64,000 nt of DNA from Leptospiraceae bacterium (GTDB taxonomy: Bacteria; Spirochaetota; Leptospiria; Leptospirales; Leptospiraceae), in NCBI GenBank assembly GCA_022402465.1, contig JAKRSH010000014.1, positions 1 through 64,000 of the forward strand, given 5' to 3'. A model generated the notes under the pieces. That model saw only the letters and a list, made by a program, of their open reading frames with translations. It was not told the origin of the DNA and ran no database searches. Below are positions 25,601-35,657 of the stretch, in pieces. A program made the translations under genes and the position numbers. Every line of letters begins with the position of its first letter. The stretch's first letter is position 1.

Positions 25601-27280
25601 ATGGAATCCTCGAATTGGATAACCCTATTCGGCGGCTTAGGAATTTTTCTATATGGAATGAAATTAATGAGCGAAGCTCTGCAATACGTTGCAGGTGAGA
25701 ACCTCAGAAATTTTCTTTCCAAAATGACTCGCAACCGATTTACAGCAATCATCAGTGGGTTAATTATTACATCCGCAATTCAATCCTCATCAGCAACTAC
25801 AGTATTAGTTGTTGGCTTTGTAAATGCCGCATTACTCACATTAGTCCAAGCGATTGGGGTAATCATGGGTGCAAATATAGGAACAACAATCACTGCTTGG
25901 ATTATCTCCCTAATAGGATTTAAGATTAATATCACGCTTTTTGCCTTACCTGCTATTATTCTTGGTATACTTCTCTACTTTTCGAAAAGAGATACTTTAA
26001 TAGGTTGGGGTAATTTCTTTGTTGGATTTGGACTCTTGTTCTTAGGTTTAGATTATTTAAAATCTTCCATTCCAGATTCAGCGAAAAATCCAGAGAGCTT
26101 TCTCTTTCTGGCTCAATTTACAAATCACGGACTCTATACAATCTTCTTATTTATACTAATTGGAACACTTCTTACTATAGTCGTCCAATCTTCTTCCGCA
26201 TCGACGACTATCACCATCACTCTTGCTTTCAATGGTATAATACCTATTGATGCCGCTTATGGAATGATCCTTGGGGAAAATATTGGAACAACAATCACAG
26301 CCAACCTTGCTGCTATCCCTGGAAATACCAACGCAAAGAAGGCAGCTTTAGCTCACACAATTTTTAATCTATTCGGAGTCGTCTGGATGATGTTTCTCTT
26401 TGCTCCTATGATTCATCTTATAGATTTTATAGTTCCAGGAGATCCTTCGTCTAACCTAGAATCAACCCGCTTTCATATTTCGACATTCCACACTCTATTT
26501 AATGTTCTTAATACTATCGTTCTTGTTGGATTTATTCCTCAAATTGCAAAAGTTGTTAACTCCATTATTAACAAAATCACGGGCAAGCACGAAGATGATG
26601 ATCTTAGAGAGATTAAATTTCTTTCTGCAGGATCTATTCGAACTACTGATATTGCTGTTGCAGAGCTATCGAATTATACTAAAAAAATCATCCGAGAAAC
26701 AAGAAATATCTTTTTAGAATTAAAATCCTTAATTACAGATCCTTTTGATTCCAAGAAGGTTGCGGACATTTTTGAAAAAGAAGAAGAATTAGATAAACTC
26801 AGAGTTCAAATCCTTGCTTATTTAAATGAAGTCCAAGAAGCAGGCGTGCAAGGAAGCTATGCGAGAACGATAGTAGGAATCATGGAGAGAATAAAATCCA
26901 TTGAAGAAATTGGAGACAATTTTGCATCAGCAGCTCGTAAGATTCGCAAAGCACACCGAGATGGCATCCAATTGGACAATAACTTATTGAAAGATTTATC
27001 GGAACAGTTCGATATTGTATTAGAACATTACGATCTTCTATGCAATAACCAAGACAAGGATGATCATTTCCTAGCCTTAGCACAACCAGAAGTTCGAGCA
27101 GAATCTAGAAGACTGAGAGAAAGAGCGATCAAAACCATCAACCATATGGAAAACAAAGTTAAGAAAAAGAAATTTCAAAAAAAGGTCAAATTCTTACCTA
27201 TTCTCCATTACAAAGATCTATCTAGAAATATTGATAATGTCTCAAGGCAGTTGAATGTTGCAATTTATGCTGACAATTGA
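25601..27280 (+). CDS. Na/Pi cotransporter family protein with PhoU-like domain
   Basis: The 559-residue protein has two inverted PF02690-type repeats, each with the QSSSATT/QSSSAST signature and an IGTTITA segment (about residues 61-105 and 190-235), within some eight to nine membrane helices. The C-terminal third (about 345-559) is a soluble helical PhoU-like domain (EKEEELDKLRVQILAYL, RIKSIEEIGDNFASAARKI). It should import phosphate with sodium across the inner membrane. It is convergent with the sensor phosphatase at 27439 and has its own promoter gap of 165 bases. Confidence 0.88.
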   Translation: MESSNWITLFGGLGIFLYGMKLMSEALQYVAGENLRNFLSKMTRNRFTAIISGLIITSAIQSSSATTVLVVGFVNAALLTLVQAIGVIMGANIGTTITAWIISLIGFKINITLFALPAIILGILLYFSKRDTLIGWGNFFVGFGLLFLGLDYLKSSIPDSAKNPESFLFLAQFTNHGLYTIFLFILIGTLLTIVVQSSSASTTITITLAFNGIIPIDAAYGMILGENIGTTITANLAAIPGNTNAKKAALAHTIFNLFGVVWMMFLFAPMIHLIDFIVPGDPSSNLESTRFHISTFHTLFNVLNTIVLVGFIPQIAKVVNSIINKITGKHEDDDLREIKFLSAGSIRTTDIAVAELSNYTKKIIRETRNIFLELKSLITDPFDSKKVADIFEKEEELDKLRVQILAYLNEVQEAGVQGSYARTIVGIMERIKSIEEIGDNFASAARKIRKAHRDGIQLDNNLLKDLSEQFDIVLEHYDLLCNNQDKDDHFLALAQPEVRAESRRLRERAIKTINHMENKVKKKKFQKKVKFLPILHYKDLSRNIDNVSRQLNVAIYADN

Positions 27281-27438
27281 ATAAAACAATTTATACTAAC
27301 AATTGTATGATTGAATTTATTTAGATAAGAAATATTTTTATTAAGTTAGAAAAGCCAAGACCTTGATTTTTTAAACTGAGTGTAAGACTGCTTATATATC
27401 AGTCAAATTGTGCAATGCTATTTCCATAGGATATAAGT

Positions 27439-29418
27439 TTAATCGATATCGATGAGAATAAGAGTTAAATCGTCCATAGGATTTTCTCCTTCTAGCCAAT
27501 CAATAGAATCCCTGAGAATGGCCTCTGAGGCAGAATCAATGTTTGAGTTGATTTGATTTTGAATAGAATTCAGAAATCTCTCTTCCCCATAGGAATCATT
27601 CGTTCTAGGCTTAAGACTTTCAGTCATTCCATCTGTCCAAAGAATGATTCTGTCCATAGATTGTAAGGGCACTTCTAATTCGTGGATTTCTAAGTCTGGA
27701 AAATATCCAACCAAGGAGCCCTTGGGTCGGTATTGATTTATTTTATCTTCCGTTCTTCTATGAAGTATCAATGCAGGATGTCCAGCATTGGCAATTTTCA
27801 TTTTCATTTCGAGAAGATCGATCTTGATTATTGATGCTGTTAAATATTGGTTGTTATAACTATGCATTAAGATCTGATTGATAGTCAAAAGTAAATCTGC
27901 TGGGTCTTTCGATAGTTCTTTCTCAACAGAAAATGCTACTTTTAGCATAGCGGCTTCGAATGCTGCTGGAATTCCATGACCTGTAACATCTGCTATAAGA
28001 ATCAAAATAGTATGATCATCAATAATGTGAAAATCATAAAAATCACCTCCTACATAAGACATAGGATTGTATTTGGCTGATATTTTTAAGCCTTTCAATT
28101 TGGGATTGCTCTGAGGCAGTGTAGACTCTTGCAACTTCTTAGCTATGATCATTTCATTTTGAAAAGATAATATCTTTTCGCTATCTTGTTGTGATTTAAG
28201 TTGAATAATATTGTTCTGAACTTTTAAAACTCGAATGCGATCCGCTAAAGCAAAACTCATGAGTATTACTTCAAACCATTGAGATATTTGAAAAGAATTT
28301 TCTGTAAAGATATTAGAAGGCAAGAATCCATTGTATTTAAGCATAGTTGATAAGGCACCTATCTCAACCAAGAGAAAACCTGCGAAGAAATAATATGCTG
28401 GAGTATATCTCTTTAATATTAATTTGTATGTTATGAATGTGCAAAACAAAAGCACTAAAGCAGCCATACTATCTAATATTTTATTCATCTGAGCGTAAGG
28501 GATAAAATGATACAATGGTAACAGAGCTAATAACAAAAATATCATATAATTGAGTATACTATTCAACTTGGGTGTTTGTTGCTTCAGATTGAGTAAAGAC
28601 TTTGCAAAAGGAAAGAAAGCAAGTATACTAAACAGATAAAATAGATTATGAAAATAGACAGAAGCTTCGCTATAGTCTGGAAGAATAATTAAATGAACGA
28701 AACCATTGAAGAATAATTGGAAAACTATTCCCGTAAAGAATAAATAAACTATGTAATAAATGTATGATTTATCTCTAAGACTTACATACATAAAAATATT
28801 ATAAATTAGCATAACGAACATTCCGCCAAAGTAAATTCCTTGTAGAGTCTGTTCTATGCTAACTGATTCATAAAATCCAACAAGAGAATACAAATTCAAA
28901 GGAACATTCATAGAAGAGTTAGATCTTATACTTACAATAATACGACTTGTATCTTCTGGTTCGATTGAAATTCTAAATGCTGAGCCCCTATATTTTACTT
29001 CCGTTAAATTAGGATTAGTTGCACGACCATGTTGCTTAGTGATGAATCGTCCTTCTTGGTAATAATGCAAGTCTACATGTTCTAATAATGGATACCTACA
29101 TTTTAAAATCATTTGAACTGGGATTTTTGTAGAATTGTGAATACTCAGTCTTAACCATAAGGTATTTTTCGATGCTGGAAAATTTATGACACCATTTGAA
29201 TTATCAACAAATCCATCTTTGGAAAATTTTAAAAATGCTACATCAGAAGTAAGTTCATTGGTCGGATCTAAAAGATATTCCACATAGGGAGAAACATCTA
29301 ATCCGCTCTTTTCAGGATTCCATTCAATTGTTTTAGCTTCTGAATATAAAGGTGAATAAATGAGAACAATAGCGATTAAAAGCTCAATAAAATATTGTTT
29401 CATTCTTCTGATTTTCAT
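27439..29418 (-). CDS. 7TMR-DISM sensor with SpoIIE-type PP2C phosphatase
   Basis: This protein has the same layout as the one at 14483: a signal peptide, a periplasmic 7TMR-DISM domain (about residues 25-170), seven membrane helices (about 180-385), a coiled coil and a SpoIIE/PP2C domain. The phosphatase shows YVGGDFYDF, IADVTGHGIPAAF and MDDLTLILID. I place the start at ATG 29418 (659 residues); the frame is open to 29469, and ATG 29403 is also possible. All metal-binding Asp positions look intact. No anti-sigma factor, antagonist or sigma factor gene is adjacent, so the target is unknown. Confidence 0.85.
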   Translation of the reverse strand: MKIRRMKQYFIELLIAIVLIYSPLYSEAKTIEWNPEKSGLDVSPYVEYLLDPTNELTSDVAFLKFSKDGFVDNSNGVINFPASKNTLWLRLSIHNSTKIPVQMILKCRYPLLEHVDLHYYQEGRFITKQHGRATNPNLTEVKYRGSAFRISIEPEDTSRIIVSIRSNSSMNVPLNLYSLVGFYESVSIEQTLQGIYFGGMFVMLIYNIFMYVSLRDKSYIYYIVYLFFTGIVFQLFFNGFVHLIILPDYSEASVYFHNLFYLFSILAFFPFAKSLLNLKQQTPKLNSILNYMIFLLLALLPLYHFIPYAQMNKILDSMAALVLLFCTFITYKLILKRYTPAYYFFAGFLLVEIGALSTMLKYNGFLPSNIFTENSFQISQWFEVILMSFALADRIRVLKVQNNIIQLKSQQDSEKILSFQNEMIIAKKLQESTLPQSNPKLKGLKISAKYNPMSYVGGDFYDFHIIDDHTILILIADVTGHGIPAAFEAAMLKVAFSVEKELSKDPADLLLTINQILMHSYNNQYLTASIIKIDLLEMKMKIANAGHPALILHRRTEDKINQYRPKGSLVGYFPDLEIHELEVPLQSMDRIILWTDGMTESLKPRTNDSYGEERFLNSIQNQINSNIDSASEAILRDSIDWLEGENPMDDLTLILIDID

Positions 29419-29548
29419 ATAAGACAGTTCACTTTGTCCGGTAAGCCATTCTATAGAAAGCTGAAACATATATCTATCGAATTTTCATTCCATCTTTCTC
29501 ATAAAATACCAAGATTTTCGAAATGGATATGACGAGAATTTTGGACAT

Positions 29549-29583
29549 AAAAAAACCCAAGAAATATGGAATATTCCTTGGGT
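29549..29583 (-). terminator. rho-independent terminator
   Basis: On the minus strand ACCCAAG and CTTGGGT form a stem, with GGAATATTCC pairing inside, followed by seven T. It lies 28 bases after the stop of the gene at 29612. Confidence 0.8.
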
Positions 29584-29611
29584 CTTTAGCAATGCTAGGA
29601 TCTTAAGAAAA

Positions 29612-29941
29612 CTAAGCTACTGCTTGGATTCCGGCAAGTTCTCTCAACTCATCATAAGCCTTATCTTTTTCCTGAACTTTTGTTTTGTTCACTGCTTTGC
29701 GGATGATTACGTCCCATTGCTTTTCTGGATGGTCTTCTTTCATATTTTCTAATAATTCCAAGATATCAACATCCTCAGATGTATTGAAAATTTCTTGGGT
29801 ATCGTAGCGGAATAGATTGAATAGTGCTTCGATGTAATCTCCAACACTCATCTCCTCTCTATCGCCTTTGCCGCCAGGTTTACTTTTCTTCTCCATGCGA
29901 CGGAGTTCCCTTTCTCTTCGTTCGAGTTCGGTACGCTTCAT
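29612..29941 (-). CDS. small charged cytoplasmic protein, unknown function
   Basis: The 109-residue protein starts with a strongly charged helix (RTELERRERELRRMEKK) and a Lys/Gly turn. An acidic helical domain follows (VGDYIEALFNLFRYDTQEIFN, VDILELLENMKEDHPEKQW). There is no membrane segment or cysteine. The ATG at 29941 follows a GGGGGAAAACTT leader, a strong ribosome site. A terminator follows, so it is a single-gene transcript. I recognise no family; the style suggests a conserved spirochaete protein. Confidence 0.75.
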   Translation of the reverse strand: MKRTELERRERELRRMEKKSKPGGKGDREEMSVGDYIEALFNLFRYDTQEIFNTSEDVDILELLENMKEDHPEKQWDVIIRKAVNKTKVQEKDKAYDELRELAGIQAVA

Positions 29942-30048
29942 AAGTTTTCCCCCTGTTTTGGGCTATACGTCCATGATCTAGAATGGCTTTTTCCTGAAAA
30001 CTAAAATCTAATTGCCATTTGGAGGCAGGATTCTTCCATTGTTAAAGA

Positions 30049-30585
30049 ATGATGGCTTATAAAGGATACATCTCTTCCCTTGTAGTGCTTGCGGTAGTAT
30101 TCCAATCCTTATTTATAGCCAATGGTTTACTTGGAATTTGCATTATGGAGAGTAAAGAACTCTGCACTTGCAACCATTCTTCCAAAAAAGAAATTCATTC
30201 TAATCCAGAAGACACTATTTTTATAACTGGATCCAAACAAAAGCAAGTCATTCAATACAAATTTCAGAAACCTCAAGCAAATACTTTAGCAGACCAAGAC
30301 ATAAGCCATAAGTCCCACCATGAAGGCGAATCGGTAAAAGTCCTACCGAATTGCCACAGTGCAAAATCTGGAGAATTGCACCTTTGTTCTTGTAAAAAGC
30401 AAAAGCAATCTGCCGAATCACTCAACCCTCACCTTCAATCATTTTATTCTTTCAACGATTATATCCTTTCGAAACCCATATTTCAAATAGAAATCTTTCA
30501 AAGATTAAATCGCAAAATATTGCTTTCAGGATCCATAGAAGACCATTTTAAGCCGCCCAAATTAATTCTGGGTTCCATTTCTTAA
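30049..30585 (+). CDS. Cys/His-rich membrane-anchored protein, possible metal binder
   Basis: The 178-residue protein has an N-terminal membrane segment (about residues 8-32) and then clusters of metal-ligand residues: CTCNHSSKKEIH, HKSHHEGE, NCHSAKSGELHLCSC. The clusters fit a periplasmic copper or other soft-metal binder, but no named family was recognised. It is the first gene of a same-strand run with the MbnP-like and MbnH-like genes, 186 bases before the former. This position suggests a sensor, scavenger or chaperone for the same metal; that is inference. Confidence 0.65.
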   Translation: MMAYKGYISSLVVLAVVFQSLFIANGLLGICIMESKELCTCNHSSKKEIHSNPEDTIFITGSKQKQVIQYKFQKPQANTLADQDISHKSHHEGESVKVLPNCHSAKSGELHLCSCKKQKQSAESLNPHLQSFYSFNDYILSKPIFQIEIFQRLNRKILLSGSIEDHFKPPKLILGSIS

Positions 30586-30771
30586 CACTCATCTCGAGAA
30601 ATGGAAGTTTATCGATCTGGCCTTGTGGGAATAGAATCAGCTTCTTATTCCCCGGCTTTTTCTGGATAGATAAACAAAAACCTAAACACCAAGAAAATTA
30701 ATATCTTAAGGAAATTTGCAAGCCTAAAAGATATAACAAATATTAAATGTTTTATGAATAACAGAGGTGTT

Positions 30772-31782
30772 ATGAAAAAATTAAATCTAATCATATTAGC
30801 GGTTTTACTTGGAATTAGCATTGTTGCTTTCCAAAGTTGCAATCCGAATAAAGGAAATAGCAATGAAAACAATCTGCTTATAGGTCTTTTCGCAGCAGCA
30901 GGGCAATCTGTTCCAGGTGAAATAAAATTTAGGGCTACTTTGAATAATAGAGATATTGAGTGTGGTTCCACTACATACAATCTTCCAGGTGGTCAGGTAG
31001 TTCAAATGCGTGATCTTCGTTTTTTTGTTCAAGAAGTGCGATTGATTTTAAATGATGGTAGCAAAAGAAAAGTAAGCATCACTCCTAGAGACAATTTTCA
31101 AATTGTTGAAGGAGAAAACACTGTTGCTCTCTTAGATTTCACCAAAGTAGGATCTGGAAGATGTACTGGAACTTCAGACGACGCTGAGACAAATACAAAA
31201 ATTTCTGCTAATTTTCCGAAAGGGAACTTCAAGGGAATTGAATTTGATATAGGTGTTCCGCCTAAACTCAACCATGTCGATCCATCTCAACAACCAAGTA
31301 CAAGCCCCTTAAAGTCAGCAACTGGACTAACATGGTCTTGGTTGTCTGGTTATAAATTTATTCGATTTGAACTTACCGCAAATGCTACGAATTTTCTATT
31401 GCACTTAGGAAGTACAAATTGTACAGGCGATATCAATGCAGGAACTGTAACTTGTGCAAATTCTTACAGACCTACAATAGTTGTTGAACCATCAGGTGGC
31501 TTTAACCCAGATACAGATACGATTACTATGGATTTGGATGAAATCTTCCGTGGCAATGGAGGAGTTCCTACATCGGCTTATGCAGATGGTACCGTTCTAC
31601 AGTGTATGCCTATTGGTAATGCGGGAAGCGGAGCGAATGGAAACCCAACAACTTGTGGACCAATTTTGAAAAATTTAGGGCTAGTTCCAGGGACTGTTGC
31701 AGGGGCAGCAGCCACTGCAGATAGTGGAAAGGGAACGGTTGATTTAACAACCCAACAACCCATTTTCAAAGTTGTGAGATAG
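30772..31782 (+). CDS. MbnP-like (metallo-mystery pair four-Cys) lipoprotein
   Basis: The protein starts at ATG 30772, after a GAGGTG site, rather than the ATG at 30754. That gives a lipoprotein signal with Cys23 (VAFQSC). The body matches the MbnP, or metallo-mystery pair four-Cys, family: an early FRATLNNRDIECG, MRDLRFFVQEVRL, DFTKVGSGRCTG, FDIGVPPKLNH, the tryptophan motif LTWSWLSGYKF and paired cysteines late in the chain. MbnP proteins bind copper, and in Methylosinus a tryptophan is turned into kynurenine by the partner di-haem enzyme MbnH. That partner is encoded 53 bases downstream. Confidence 0.85.
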   Translation: MKKLNLIILAVLLGISIVAFQSCNPNKGNSNENNLLIGLFAAAGQSVPGEIKFRATLNNRDIECGSTTYNLPGGQVVQMRDLRFFVQEVRLILNDGSKRKVSITPRDNFQIVEGENTVALLDFTKVGSGRCTGTSDDAETNTKISANFPKGNFKGIEFDIGVPPKLNHVDPSQQPSTSPLKSATGLTWSWLSGYKFIRFELTANATNFLLHLGSTNCTGDINAGTVTCANSYRPTIVVEPSGGFNPDTDTITMDLDEIFRGNGGVPTSAYADGTVLQCMPIGNAGSGANGNPTTCGPILKNLGLVPGTVAGAAATADSGKGTVDLTTQQPIFKVVR

Positions 31783-31799
31783 TCCAAAAAATGTGAATC

Positions 31800-31822
31800 A
31801 GTGGAGATATTTCGTCTCCACT
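31800..31822 (+). other. intercistronic hairpin before the di-haem enzyme gene
   Basis: AGTGGAGA and TCTCCACT form a perfect 8-bp stem with a 7-base loop. It lies two bases before the AGGAGG ribosome site (31825-31830) of the MbnH-like gene. There is no T run of terminator type. It could stabilise or divide the transcript, or set the ratio of the two proteins. Confidence 0.65.
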
Positions 31823-31835
31823 TTAGGAGGAATTT

Positions 31836-33200
31836 ATGAAATCCAGTAAAGAAAAGAATACATCTTCTTATCCTTTATTTAGTAGTGTTTTACTTGCAGC
31901 GGTACTTTTGATCCATTGCAATTGTAAGATTCCTTTCTTGTCCAAAGAAAAAGAAGAAAATCCCTTTATTCTATTGGGACTTTTCGCTCTAAACCAGCCA
32001 CAAGTCTACCAATGGAACCTTCCTCCTGGATTCCCAGTTCCCCGTGTCCCAGAAGACAATCCCATGTCCCAAGAAAAAGTTGACCTAGGCAGATTCTTAT
32101 TCTATGAAGAGAGACTTTCTGGAAATAATTCAAAATCTTGTGGCTCTTGCCATTTCCAAAGACTTGCCTTTTCCGATGGGAAAATTCTCTCAACAGGAAT
32201 TTCCGGTGAGAAGACTACAAGAAACTCCCAACCTCTTTTCAATGTTGCTTACAATGCAAGACAAACTTGGAATAATATATTATTAATTTCTCTTGAGCAA
32301 CAAATGCATGTTCCTCTTTTTGGGGAAAATCCTGTCGAACTTGGACTTTCGATTCGGGAAGAAGAAATTCGGGAAAGACTTCGTGGAGTAAAGAACTACT
32401 CTGAGCTATTTCAAAAAGCATTCCCTAATGAAGCAGAACCTATTTCTGTTACTAATATTATTAAATCTATTGCCTCCTTTCAAAGATCTATGATATCCGG
32501 CAATTCTGCTTTTGATAAGGCAACTTACCAAGGCCAAGCATCTCGCCTCACCCCATCTGCAAGACGAGGATTTAATTTTTTCTCATCTGAGATTGCGGAG
32601 TGCTTTCATTGCCATGATGGAATCAATTTCAATGACTCAACCTTTCACTCCAATACTTCTGCAAAAATTGAACCATTGTATCATAACAACGCTTTGTATA
32701 ATGTTGCAGGAACTGGAAATCCATCTTCAAACCTTGGACTGATTGAAGTAACGGGAAATCCAGCCCACAGAGGTGGATTCAAAACCCCTAGCTTACGAAA
32801 TATTGCATTAACCTTTCCTTACATGCACGATGGCTCTATATCTTGTGATGATAATTTAAATCCCAACTTGCCTGCCGGTCAAGCCAATGGAGCTACAATC
32901 AATGGTTGCGCTACCCAAGCCTTAGGAAAAGTTATAGATCATTATTCCAACGGTGGTTTCAATTCTACCTGCGGAGCTTTCACCTCTGGGGACACACGAA
33001 ATGCAAGCTTTCCCTGTTCTCCGCATATTACTGAGTATGGAGGTAATTCTGCATTGGCTCCTTCGGCACAATCAACAGTGGATACTGGCTTGATTCGAAG
33101 ATTTCCAATCCAGCCCCAAGAGAAAACGGATCTCATCAACTTCTTACTCTCATTAACTGATGAAGAGTTTATTGTGGATCCTAGATTTAGTAGACCATAG
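31836..33200 (+). CDS. MbnH-like di-haem peroxidase-family enzyme
   Basis: The 454-residue protein has an N-terminal export signal with a possible lipobox (LIHC, Cys28). It has two c-type haem sites, CGSCH (102-106) and CFHCH (256-260), and the MauG/cytochrome c peroxidase phrases [17 protein letters not shown] and [22 protein letters not shown]. Family knowledge: MbnH forms a bis-Fe(IV) state and oxidises a tryptophan of MbnP. It pairs with the MbnP-like gene upstream. Haem attachment would need the ccm system, part of which lies at 10.5-14.4 kb. Four extra cysteines in the last third are unusual and may form disulfides. Confidence 0.87.
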   Translation: MKSSKEKNTSSYPLFSSVLLAAVLLIHCNCKIPFLSKEKEENPFILLGLFALNQPQVYQWNLPPGFPVPRVPEDNPMSQEKVDLGRFLFYEERLSGNNSKSCGSCHFQRLAFSDGKILSTGISGEKTTRNSQPLFNVAYNARQTWNNILLISLEQQMHVPLFGENPVELGLSIREEEIRERLRGVKNYSELFQKAFPNEAEPISVTNIIKSIASFQRSMISGNSAFDKATYQGQASRLTPSARRGFNFFSSEIAECFHCHDGINFNDSTFHSNTSAKIEPLYHNNALYNVAGTGNPSSNLGLIEVTGNPAHRGGFKTPSLRNIALTFPYMHDGSISCDDNLNPNLPAGQANGATINGCATQALGKVIDHYSNGGFNSTCGAFTSGDTRNASFPCSPHITEYGGNSALAPSAQSTVDTGLIRRFPIQPQEKTDLINFLLSLTDEEFIVDPRFSRP

Positions 33201-33219
33201 TCATAATATACTAATTTAT

Positions 33220-34221
33220 ATGAAAAATAAATGCCATATAATCTTTGTAATATGTAATATATTCTTACATTTTTCTTGTACATTTGGATCTGTTGGGAAT
33301 AGCCAAGAGGAAGAAGCTTTAATTTTACAGAACTTACTTCGAGTAGGTCGTGAAATTCCTTCCTCTTTGGATGTTAACATACTTTCCTATGACACACAAT
33401 CAGATGATAATCTTAACCAGTTTACTATTCTTTCCAATTTACCTTCAGCAAATACTTCTTATACTTTAGATATGGTACCGAGTGAAAGCTTTCTCGATGT
33501 CAATCGTGTGGAATTTCGTTTTAACCCACCAGATAGGATAGGAGGAATTTTTTCTACGAAAGATCAAGCAAGCCTAATGGATGATGAAGAATTAAATCTT
33601 AGTAATAACGAAAATACTGAGAACAAGCTAGAACAAGAGATGAGCAATCAATCTAATTCTTTTGTCAAAACCCACACTCCATTCACTGTGCCGCTCGACT
33701 TGCCCCAAGATGATCCTTATGGAAGAACTTATTCAACTCCGTCCATTCGCATTACCGCATATTCGAATATAAATTCTAATGGAATTGGACTTGGATCAGT
33801 AAATCGCCAAAGGATTGGGATAATTTCCAATGTCCCTCAAGGGCTTGTTGCTTCTACTATTGTCTTTTTCAATCGATTGGATCTTAAAGCAAATATTTCC
33901 CGTACTGTAGCTCCAGCTGGGAATAGGATAGTAACATTATCCCTACGCGATGTTCATATTTCCTTGCCTACGAGATGCCGAATTCCGCTGTTGCCAAATG
34001 TAAGTAAAGAATATCTTTTGGGTTTTAGGTACTCCAGTTTATTTCGAGATGTAATTGCAAATCCTTCTAATCTTTCTGTTTTGAATGGTATTTTTCAGAT
34101 TGGGAGCAATGGAGATTCTCTTATCATCTCTGATTTGAGCAATACAAACATCTATACTAACATTATAAAAAACTTTGAATTACCAGACAATGTTTTCATT
34201 CAGGATACCTGCAGTTTATGA
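33220..34221 (+). CDS. lipoprotein of unknown function in the MbnP/MbnH operon
   Basis: The 333-residue protein starts at ATG 33220; an earlier in-frame ATG at 33160 lies inside the upstream gene. Residues 1-20 form a lipoprotein signal (LHFSC). The mature part has an acidic, disordered stretch (near residues 105-145) followed by what looks like a beta-rich domain ([30 protein letters not shown]). I recognise no family. It begins 17 bases after the di-haem gene and overlaps the next gene by four bases (ATGA), so it belongs to the operon and is a candidate third component of the pair system. Confidence 0.7.
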   Translation: MKNKCHIIFVICNIFLHFSCTFGSVGNSQEEEALILQNLLRVGREIPSSLDVNILSYDTQSDDNLNQFTILSNLPSANTSYTLDMVPSESFLDVNRVEFRFNPPDRIGGIFSTKDQASLMDDEELNLSNNENTENKLEQEMSNQSNSFVKTHTPFTVPLDLPQDDPYGRTYSTPSIRITAYSNINSNGIGLGSVNRQRIGIISNVPQGLVASTIVFFNRLDLKANISRTVAPAGNRIVTLSLRDVHISLPTRCRIPLLPNVSKEYLLGFRYSSLFRDVIANPSNLSVLNGIFQIGSNGDSLIISDLSNTNIYTNIIKNFELPDNVFIQDTCSL

Positions 34222-35321
34222 TACCAAATTCAAGATTTCCTTCAACCAAGCATCTTCCTAAGACAAATAATAGAAATAATTATTATGAATATATTTTAAA
34301 TCTAAAAAGTATACTGTTTGATAATAGTAAATTTCAAAAGCTAAACTATCTTATTTTCTTTCTATTGATTACTAGCTTCAGTAATATACAATTGAGTGCT
34401 CACCATACAGGTAGTACAGATAACCCAAATACCACCACAAGATTCATTGATCCATTCACAGGAAAGCGAGAACAACCAGCGAATTACTTTGTTCTAAGTC
34501 AGGATTATTTCAAAGGCACCAATGAAAACAGCAATCTCTTTACTACCACAGCCTTTGTAGAAGTGCCTTTCGCAGATGGAAAATTTGCCATCAACGGATC
34601 TGTGCCTTGGACTTACTTCCAACAAAAGGATAGATCGGATGCGGCAAGAATCGGCAAACCGTATATAGGTGGAAAATGGCTTCCACTGGGTGACTTTGAA
34701 AGAAATTATTTCATAGTTGTGAATGGGGCAGTAGGATTTCCATCAGGTCCAGATACAGATAGATTTACTGGAGGTAATTATTATTCTGGACAAGGCGTAC
34801 TTACCTTGGGCTACCAATGGGAGGATTGGAGTTTTGTAACTAAGGTTGGTGGAGTTGTTCCACTTTCTAAGGCACAACCTTCCAACTTACAAGATAATGA
34901 CGGAATACCCTTTTGGCTACGTCCACCGAGCGCACAAGCTCCTGAAGGACAGTATGAGTTGAAGAAATCTACCGTAATACAAGGATACATTACGTACTAC
35001 TGGAAGCCAACAATCTCTACATTTGGTGGAATTCTCTATCGGACACCCTACCAAGGTGTTGACTTTGATAGAGAAACAAGAGATACAATTCCTCGAATCT
35101 TTCGGGAAGGCACATTCGGACTTAGCTATAATTTTTCAGAAAAGTACAATGTAGTTCTTGCATACCGGCATCCATTTTACCGTGAATCCGATCACCGATT
35201 GTATGATGCGGCTTGGACTGTTGCCTTTTCTATGGAATGGGGTAATACTGATAGAAACGACGTAGATACCGAAAATAAAGAAAATATCCCTACCAGTCTT
35301 GGCAAAGAATCAACTCCATAA
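34218..35321 (+). CDS. outer-membrane beta-barrel protein of the MbnP/MbnH operon
   Basis: The 367-residue protein begins at an ATGA overlap and has an unusually long n-region before a hydrophobic signal segment ([20 protein letters not shown]). If cleaved after LSA, the mature protein starts HHTGSTDN, a possible copper-chelating N-terminus. The rest alternates polar and aromatic strands ([68 protein letters not shown]), typical of an outer-membrane barrel. It is the last gene of the operon and could be the outer-membrane gate or sensor for the metal. Confidence 0.75.
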   Translation: MIPNSRFPSTKHLPKTNNRNNYYEYILNLKSILFDNSKFQKLNYLIFFLLITSFSNIQLSAHHTGSTDNPNTTTRFIDPFTGKREQPANYFVLSQDYFKGTNENSNLFTTTAFVEVPFADGKFAINGSVPWTYFQQKDRSDAARIGKPYIGGKWLPLGDFERNYFIVVNGAVGFPSGPDTDRFTGGNYYSGQGVLTLGYQWEDWSFVTKVGGVVPLSKAQPSNLQDNDGIPFWLRPPSAQAPEGQYELKKSTVIQGYITYYWKPTISTFGGILYRTPYQGVDFDRETRDTIPRIFREGTFGLSYNFSEKYNVVLAYRHPFYRESDHRLYDAAWTVAFSMEWGNTDRNDVDTENKENIPTSLGKESTP

Positions 35322-35398
35322 AATTAATCTCAATCTACCTTAGAATAGGAAACAAATTCAGTTTCTTAAAAGGTTCATAAGGACAGTTGATATCTTAG

Positions 35399-35539
35399 TT
35401 AATTTGTATTAAGATAATTGAGGCCTATGATTAAAAAACCAACAGCCGTTATTGCAGGTGGTAGGCCTTGGATCTTCCAAGCCAAAAATAACATAATCAG
35501 TGCTAAAACTAGTAATAGAATTCCAGATATTCTTTTCAT
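35399..35539 (-). CDS. 46-residue small membrane protein
   Basis: Reading leftward, an ATG at 35539 is preceded by a strong GAGGTGAATATA ribosome site. It opens 46 codons to a TAA at 35399-35401. The peptide is one or two hydrophobic segments (GILLLVLALIMLFLAW and ITAVGFLIIGLNYL) joined by a KIQGLPPA turn, a typical small two-helix membrane protein. It lies alone in the 336-base gap between the convergent barrel gene and the AlkC-like gene. Its function is unknown. Confidence 0.65.
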   Translation of the reverse strand: MKRISGILLLVLALIMLFLAWKIQGLPPAITAVGFLIIGLNYLNTN

Positions 35540-35657
35540 TATATTCACCTCGCTAAGCATATAAGTGAGTAGCTTTAATTAATTTTTATTTTAAATTAAA
35601 TAAAAAAAATATTTATTATAGTGCAATCAAAAAATATCAAGCTCTTCTCCTACTTTT

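Noticed and set aside
30049-35321. A methanobactin biosynthesis cluster
   Set aside because: No mbnA precursor, mbnB/mbnC synthesis genes or TonB receptor pattern was seen, only the MbnP/MbnH-type pair.
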